A program made the position numbers and the translations under genes. This document shows positions 59,221 through 64,000 of a stretch of DNA of 64,000 nucleotides, piece by piece. How positions within the stretch are numbered: position 1 is the stretch's first letter; every line of letters begins with the position of its first letter. The stretch comes from an uncultured Lachnospira sp. (lineage in GTDB: Bacteria; Bacillota; Clostridia; Lachnospirales; Lachnospiraceae): NCBI GenBank assembly GCA_910589305.1, contig CAJUTV010000014.1:13434-77433 (forward strand), given 5' to 3'. The notes beneath the pieces are model-generated. The model saw only the letters and a program-made list of their open reading frames with translations. It was not told the DNA's origin and did no database searches.

Positions 59221-59820
59221 TTATGATATATCACAATTTTTAATAGCTGATTTTATATTATTTATACAATCACTTAATTCTCCATTATTATAATATCTTA
59301 CTTTAATATGATTTTTCTCAATATTTTCTTCGGCAAAATCTTTCATATCTGCAAGGTATCTTCTGCACATTTCATCATACCGCGGCTGTTTTTGTTTCAT
59401 TTCTCTGTGCAATGCCCTGCTAAGACGTACTCCATCATCGACCTCTATGTATATCGGCAAGAAATGTTGATTTCCATAATATTGGCAGTATTTTTCATAA
59501 GCTTCAAGTGTGCCTATGACAATATACTTTTCTTTATTGTACAAATTAATTTGACCATCATCAACTGTAAAATATCGCCATACACCGCAAACTGTATCAT
59601 AGCTTCTCATTTCAACAATCTTATTCTGTTTTATCATATCATCAGCAAATTCGTCTGTAACATAATAATACTCTACTCCATTTTTTTCCCCCACTCTCAT
59701 AGGTCTTGTTGTATACATTATTATAGGTTTTAAATTTAATTCATCATCACTCAATAAATTTTTATATATCTTATCTTTGCCAGATGCACTTTTTCCCATT
59801 ATAAATACTATTTCAGGCAT
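59221..59820 (-). CDS. Guanylate-kinase-like P-loop kinase
   Basis: 199 residues. P-loop VFIMGKSASGKDKI at about 5-18, then YTTRPMRVGEKNGVEYYYV, the GMP-binding-type block of guanylate kinases. The lid is atypical and the second half (CGVWRYFTVDDGQINLYNKE) departs from Gmk. It occupies the place of tmk in the B. subtilis yaa cluster and overlaps the decarboxylase gene by 13 bp. It may phosphorylate GMP, another nucleotide, or be a guanylate-kinase-like signalling protein; the true gmk could be elsewhere. Confidence 0.8.
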   Translation of the reverse strand: MPEIVFIMGKSASGKDKIYKNLLSDDELNLKPIIMYTTRPMRVGEKNGVEYYYVTDEFADDMIKQNKIVEMRSYDTVCGVWRYFTVDDGQINLYNKEKYIVIGTLEAYEKYCQYYGNQHFLPIYIEVDDGVRLSRALHREMKQKQPRYDEMCRRYLADMKDFAEENIEKNHIKVRYYNNGELSDCINNIKSAIKNCDIS

Positions 59821-61352
59821 AAAATATGTACCTCATTATATATCTCTAAATTTATTTCTTTGATACTTTTTTCTTCTTTCTTCTTTACATTATTATCTAT
59901 ATCAATAATATTTTTTATATTCATTTTATAAATTTCATTCTCATATTCAGCTTTATGCTTCAATAATTTATTATTAAAATTCTCATCTATCTCTAGCCCT
60001 ATTACTTCCAGTCCATTTATGATTCCATCTGCAATTTTTTTAACAATATTTTCAGTAATAAGTTCACCTGAATTAATAAGATTAATACCTGGCGGATAAA
60101 AACAAACATTTTTGCATGCCACTCGTCCTATTGAATCTTTTAATTGTACAAGTTCACATTCTCCACAAAAAGCTTTATTTAAAGCATCATAAATAGTAGT
60201 ATATATTTTTGCTTCTACTATATCACTATTTGAAATATCTTTTAAATCATTTGACATTTCTACTTCTTTTTTATCAAGATTTCTTAACGCATATAAAAAT
60301 CTGTCATAATATTCATCTGTATCACAAACACTTGTCATTGCTATCACATAATGCAAGGAAGCCATTTCTAATTGTATGTTATAAATATCTTTTATAACAT
60401 TATAAAATACTTTGCCATTTTTTATGCAAAGTACTATTTTTGAAATATCATCTGTATCTATTAATTTTATATAATGAAGTTTTTTTATTTCATTTCTAAG
60501 ATTCAATAATCGATAAATATATCGTGCATACAATTGGCTTCCATCTTGTTCAATAATTGTTATACATCGGTCAATACTTGCCATAAGAATATAAGAAGGA
60601 CTTGTTGTCTGATATATATTCCAATACATTTTTACTTTTTCAACATTTATATTATCACTGCATATATGTAACAATGCCGTTTGTGTCAATGCTGGCAATG
60701 TCTTATGGATACTTTGTATCACTAAATCTGCCCCACAACATACAGCACTCGCTGGAAATTCTTGATGAAAATGAAAATGTGCTCCATGTGCCTCATCTAC
60801 AATTAAAATAGCACCATATTTATGTACAATATCCGATATTTTTTTTATATCGGATATCATTCCTTCATATGTCGGTGACGTAATAACAACGGCTGACACT
60901 TCCTTATTACTTATAAATAATTTTTGGATATCATCTGGATTAACAGCGCCATATATTCCACAATATGCATCTATTATTTTTGGATAAACATATAATGGTC
61001 TTAATTGATTAATATATATTGCATGAACAACAGAACAATGGACGTTGCGTGCAACAATAATTTTATCGCCACGATTTGTTGCGCCGCATATTGCAGACAA
61101 TATCCCCGCACTGCTTCCATTAATTAAAAAAAGACTTTCTTTTGCCCCAAACAACTTCGCCGCTCTCTCAAATCCATATTTTATTATTCCAGCAGGATTA
61201 TGAAAATTATCAAAACCATCTATTTCTGTTATATCAATACCATATGGATTTTGCATAGAACAAATATCCATATTTCGCTTTGCTCCGGGCATGTGCATAG
61301 GAACCATGTCATCATTTTTTAATTGTTCCAGTCTATCAAGTATATCATTCAT
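59808..61352 (-). CDS. Orn/Lys/Arg decarboxylase family protein (YaaO type)
   Basis: 514 residues, fold-type I PLP enzyme. MPGAKRN (normally MPGHK) near 20, ESLFLINGSSAGILSAICGA, DEAHGAHFHFH, and PLP lysine in SIHKTLPALTQTALLH. The C-terminal domain is present. It decarboxylates arginine, lysine or ornithine for polyamine synthesis; the substrate cannot be told. First gene of the yaa-type block, upstream of and overlapping the guanylate-kinase-like gene. Ribosome binding site CAGGAACAGG is weak. Confidence 0.88.
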   Translation of the reverse strand: MNDILDRLEQLKNDDMVPMHMPGAKRNMDICSMQNPYGIDITEIDGFDNFHNPAGIIKYGFERAAKLFGAKESLFLINGSSAGILSAICGATNRGDKIIVARNVHCSVVHAIYINQLRPLYVYPKIIDAYCGIYGAVNPDDIQKLFISNKEVSAVVITSPTYEGMISDIKKISDIVHKYGAILIVDEAHGAHFHFHQEFPASAVCCGADLVIQSIHKTLPALTQTALLHICSDNINVEKVKMYWNIYQTTSPSYILMASIDRCITIIEQDGSQLYARYIYRLLNLRNEIKKLHYIKLIDTDDISKIVLCIKNGKVFYNVIKDIYNIQLEMASLHYVIAMTSVCDTDEYYDRFLYALRNLDKKEVEMSNDLKDISNSDIVEAKIYTTIYDALNKAFCGECELVQLKDSIGRVACKNVCFYPPGINLINSGELITENIVKKIADGIINGLEVIGLEIDENFNNKLLKHKAEYENEIYKMNIKNIIDIDNNVKKKEEKSIKEINLEIYNEVHILCLK

Positions 61353-61500
61353 TGCCTGTTCCTGACTTTAACCATATTATTTTTTATCTATTTGTATTTT
61401 TCACTTTAAATATATTTACTCATTTCATTTTCTATTAACCTATATAATATTGATAATTTATTAATAAAAACGATTTTTACCTCATCAGCAAAAAATTAAA

Positions 61501-61562
61501 CTTGCCTGCTTAACAAATGCCATAAAGCAGCAAAAACTTATAAGCAAATGCTAAGCAGGTTG
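61501..61562 (-). terminator. Hairpin after the YkuD gene
   Basis: CCTGCTTA pairs with TAAGCAGG across a structured loop; a T-rich stretch follows on the minus strand. Confidence 0.5.
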
Positions 61563-61597
61563 CAAATATTTGCTTGACTTTTAAATATATTCTTGCT

Positions 61598-62629
61598 TTA
61601 CTCTTCAACAATAAGTTTTATTGTCTCTGTTGCTGTACTTCCAATTGCATCGGTTACTTTATATTTAATTTCATACTCACCTGCCTTATCAAACGTATAT
61701 TTACCAATCGTTTGAATTTTTGCAGATATATCATTGCCACAGGTATCCACTGCTGTAACACCTTTTTTCAAATCCACTTTTACACCTATTTTTGTAGTAA
61801 TATTTTTTGCATTTTTAATGGCTGCCCCTGACTTTAACCATGGATTATTTTCATTTGGGTCAGTAGGGTCCCAGCCTTTATTAGGACTATCTTCTGGAAT
61901 TTTTATTGTCTCAGGCTTTCCGAGCGGTCCTGGATTACTTTCATTATCATATATCGTAACTTTTGTTCCTGATGGACAATTATCATATAACCACTTTACA
62001 TCTCTTACACACATTCTTACACAGCCAAGTGATGCAAATGAACCAAGTTTATTAAATTCTCCCTCTTCCAATGTATTATTGTCTGTCGCCATATAAGGAA
62101 CAGAATGAAACAAATAGCCTCCATCAATGCGAAACGCATAATGTCCATAGGTTCCATCTACCATAAGTCTCCACTCGTATTTATCCGTTGTTGTATAATT
62201 TTCACCAACAATTGTCTCATTGCCTTCGCGACCACAAGAAGCCGCAAAAGCTATAACAGGAATTGTATATGCTCCATCTTTATCAATGCCATAAACGGTC
62301 ACACAATTGGCAGCTCTGTTAACCATAATAAAGTATGGTAATTGTACATCTTCTGGCGGTGTATAATTTACTTTTTCTTCTACAATTTCCTTATCTTCTA
62401 TCCATACAACATCTTTAGCTGTTGTTGTTTCTTCTTGTGTTTTCACAGGTATTGGCTGTGTTTCGGCTGATTTAAAAAGACCATAATTAAAAATTTTCAT
62501 TGATGCAATGATACCACACACTGCAATAATAAATATAATTAATATAATGGCTATTATTGTAGCAAGATTTCTTCTAAACCAACTTTTTCTCCTTCTAAGA
62601 TATTTATAATTAATATTACCTTTACTCAT
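61598..62629 (-). CDS. L,D-transpeptidase (YkuD) with Ig-like tail
   Basis: 343 residues. One N-terminal membrane helix (about 20-45) anchors it with the catalytic part outside. YkuD domain at about 95-235: VNRAANCVTVYGIDKDGAYT, HSVPYMATDNNTLEEGEFNK, and the active site SLGCVRMCVRD with the nucleophilic cysteine. A C-terminal ~75-residue Ig-like/Big domain (GVTAVDTCGNDISAKIQTIG, GEYEIKYKVTDAIGSTATET) follows. It cross-links peptidoglycan by 3-3 bonds or attaches molecules to the wall. GGAGAAATT before the ATG. Alone in its transcript. Confidence 0.92.
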   Translation of the reverse strand: MSKGNINYKYLRRRKSWFRRNLATIIAIILIIFIIAVCGIIASMKIFNYGLFKSAETQPIPVKTQEETTTAKDVVWIEDKEIVEEKVNYTPPEDVQLPYFIMVNRAANCVTVYGIDKDGAYTIPVIAFAASCGREGNETIVGENYTTTDKYEWRLMVDGTYGHYAFRIDGGYLFHSVPYMATDNNTLEEGEFNKLGSFASLGCVRMCVRDVKWLYDNCPSGTKVTIYDNESNPGPLGKPETIKIPEDSPNKGWDPTDPNENNPWLKSGAAIKNAKNITTKIGVKVDLKKGVTAVDTCGNDISAKIQTIGKYTFDKAGEYEIKYKVTDAIGSTATETIKLIVEE

Positions 62630-62728
62630 AATTTCTCCATTCTTTATATGCGTATATTAATAATTTATTTTCTTGTTCAAATTTAAAATTATATTTTTTT
62701 AAGATTATGCTATTTATCAAATTTTATA

Positions 62729-62872
62729 GTTAAACACATATTCGCAATCCGCTACGCTACTTGCTCGGGTGTTTGACGCCCTAACCTCATAGCTACTATC
62801 GTAACGCAAGTCCCCATCCCCCCACTTATGCCTTTGCAGCATTGAAGTGGGGGACTTCCTTGATGAGGTTAA
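62729..62872 (+). repeat. R1 dispersed repeat, well-preserved copy
   Basis: 144 bp, nearly identical to the 53884 copy (CGGGTGTTTGACGCCC; GTCCCCATCCCCCC). Lies between the YkuD gene and the tRNA cluster. Confidence 0.85.
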
Positions 62873-63181
62873 AATAATAATTTATATTTTTTTATTATGG
62901 TACATTGTGTAATATATTTTATTTTATAATACAATTTGCGGCTATTATATCATATTGATTTTTATTTGTAAATTTCTTGTGACATGCCATTATTCTACGC
63001 TGTATTTATAATTTCATTCTTAAAAAGGAATTATTGCAAAACAAATTTTTAATTATAACAAAATAGAGAATTATCTTCAAAAAGAAAATGCTTAAATTAA
63101 TTAAATATATCAAAATGTTTTTACTAAATACACGACAATTGTTTTATAAAAAAGGATAAAAAATAAAATTTTCTATTATAT
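62873..63181. other. AT-rich gap before the tRNA cluster
   Basis: Very AT-rich, no open frame with a ribosome binding site and no repeat copy. Confidence 0.5.
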
Positions 63182-63211
63182 AAAAAAAAGACATTGAAAA
63201 TTTCAATGTCT
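63182..63211 (-). terminator. Terminator of the rRNA-tRNA operon
   Basis: Minus strand GACATTGAAA/TTTCAATGTC hairpin followed by TTTTTTTT. Confidence 0.85.
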
Positions 63212-63226
63212 TCTTACAATAATTAG

Positions 63227-63299
<73 letters not shown>

Positions 63300-63303
63300 A
63301 AAG

Positions 63304-63377
63304 TGGCGGGAACAGGATTTGAACCTGTGACCTTCGGGTTATGAGCCCGACGAGCTTCCAGACTGCTCTATCCCGCT
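63304..63377 (-). tRNA. Initiator tRNA-fMet (CAT)
   Basis: 74 nt. Initiator hallmarks: unpaired A1-C72 at the acceptor end and three G-C pairs beside the anticodon loop (CGGGCTCATAACCCG). CCA not encoded. Confidence 0.94.
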
Positions 63378-63387
63378 ATAAAATTAA

Positions 63388-63469
63388 TGGGCGGAGAAGG
63401 ATTCGAACCTTCGAAGGCAGTGCCAGCAGATTTACAGTCTGCCCCCTTTGGCCACTCGGGAATCCGCCC
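63388..63469 (-). tRNA. tRNA-Tyr (GTA)
   Basis: 82 nt with a long variable arm. Anticodon loop CTGTAAA in GCAGA...TCTGC, acceptor GGGCGGA/TCCGCCC. Confidence 0.94.
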
Positions 63470-63501
63470 AAAATATATATAGATAACAAATATGTTATCA
63501 A

Positions 63502-63573
63502 AGCCGACAGTCGGAGTCGAACCAACAACCTGCTGATTACAAATCAGCTGCTCTGCCATTGAGCCATGTCGGC
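63502..63573 (-). tRNA. tRNA-Thr (TGT)
   Basis: 72 nt. Acceptor GCCGACA/TGTCGGC, anticodon loop TTTGTAA in GCTGA...TCAGC, discriminator T. Confidence 0.94.
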
Positions 63574-63578
63574 AACAA

Positions 63579-63651
63579 TGGGACCAATAGGGTTCGAACC
63601 TATGACCCTCTGCTTGTAAGGCAGATGCTCTCCCAGCTGAGCTATGATCCC
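63579..63651 (-). tRNA. tRNA-Val (TAC)
   Basis: 73 nt. Acceptor GGGATCA/TGGTCCC with one wobble, anticodon loop CTTACAA, T-loop TTCGAAC. Confidence 0.95.
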
Positions 63652-63733
63652 ATATTATACCTACACTTCTATACTAAGAAGAAAATTTCATTCATAAATT
63701 AAATAATATCATTATTATACTTATATAATGAAG

Positions 63734-63807
63734 CGACCCGGATGGGGTTCGAACCCACGACCTCCGCCGTGACAGGGCGGCGCTCTAACCAGCTGAGCCA
63801 CCAGGCC
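63734..63807 (-). tRNA. tRNA-Asp (GTC)
   Basis: 74 nt. Acceptor GGCCTGG/CCGGGTC with wobbles, anticodon loop CTGTCAC in CCGCC...GGCGG. First tRNA after the 23S rRNA. Confidence 0.94.
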
Positions 63808-63910
63808 AATTTAATTTTGATTGTTCCATCAAAACTGCATATTAACTATATCATACATGAAAGTCTTGTTCAAGACCTTTTTTCTCTTTCTTTTCCCTAA
63901 ACCTTCTATT

Positions 63911-64000
63911 GGTTAAGCCCTCGACCAATTAGTACTTATCAGCTTCATATATCACTATACTTCCACCTTAAGCCTATCTACCTCGTCGTCTTCAAGGGGT
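63911..64000 (-). rRNA. 23S rRNA, 3' end (continues beyond the window)
   Basis: The minus strand contains AAGCTGATAAGTACTAATTG and GTCGAGGGCTTAACC, the highly conserved last stretch of bacterial 23S rRNA. Only about the last 90 nt are present. No 5S gene follows; a GTCTTG/CAAGAC hairpin (63863-63876) and then tRNA-Asp come next. Confidence 0.93.

Noticed and set aside
63341..63562. Short frames in both strands near the tRNA cluster
   Set aside because: They run through tRNA-fMet, tRNA-Tyr and tRNA-Thr.

Overview
The window is AT-rich (about one third G+C) and reads like a chromosome segment of a motile, spore-forming, gut-associated Firmicute, most likely of the Lachnospiraceae. The grounds are: a SpoIID/SpoIIQ sporulation pair, a bile salt hydrolase, a very large secreted GH28 pectinase and a CAP protein that both end in dockerins, a T-box leader before ileS, and the Firmicute yaaO-gmk/tmk-yaaR-holB-ricT-yabB-rsmI synteny block. 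Genus was not determined.

Layout. 0-5 kb: a LysR regulator cut by the window edge, a methyl-accepting chemotaxis protein, and an unrecognised overlapping pair, one member of which carries an HEIAH metal-site motif. 5-10.6 kb: an MFS exporter, a TetR repressor with a visible operator, and an ABC exporter operon with a LytTR/DUF3021 regulatory pair whose direct-repeat target is visible upstream. 10.9-12.4 kb: the CAP-dockerin protein. 12.6-17.2 kb: a sugar-acid locus (FadR-type regulator, GntP permease, IlvD/Edd dehydratase) with several copies of a palindromic operator. 17.3-21.6 kb: small housekeeping genes, then decayed mobile DNA (type I toxin-antitoxin locus, group II intron 3' end, frameshifted and truncated ICE-type regulators, an orphan PD-(D/E)XK protein). 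21.7-33.1 kb: amylase, spoIIQ-spoIID, an alanine/glycine symporter, glycogen phosphorylase, and an eukaryote-like ileS behind a T-box. 33.6-36.6 kb: an AAA ATPase/RloB two-gene module resembling phage-defence pairs, and a methyltransferase. 37-41.2 kb: a MATE transporter, a KDG-type kinase and a bile salt hydrolase. 41.5-51.7 kb: an RND/MMPL exporter plus repeat-rich lipoprotein under a two-operator promoter, then the 1673-residue pectinase. 52-62.6 kb: a TetR regulator, endonuclease IV, the yaa block and a YkuD transpeptidase. 63.2-64 kb: six tRNAs following the 3' end of a 23S rRNA, all on the minus strand.

The most striking feature is dispersed intergenic repeats. Family R1 (about 140 bp, stacked hairpins, TTAAC at both ends) occurs about eleven times as full, decayed or remnant copies, often against stop codons. 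It looks like a palindrome-associated element of IS200/IS605 type. A second family (L1) is a 5'-leader hairpin lying immediately before the ribosome binding site of several unrelated genes, always in the sense orientation, with pairing kept by wobble pairs. A third is a 93-95 bp MITE with GGGCTGTTGCAAAA-type termini. One copy sits between the ileS T-box and ileS. A 48/97-bp tandem array fills the holB-ricT gap.

Functional links. The pectinase, KDG-type kinase and gluconate-type locus all point to uronic and sugar-acid catabolism. Several start codons were moved to sites with a convincing Shine-Dalgarno sequence; each entry says so.
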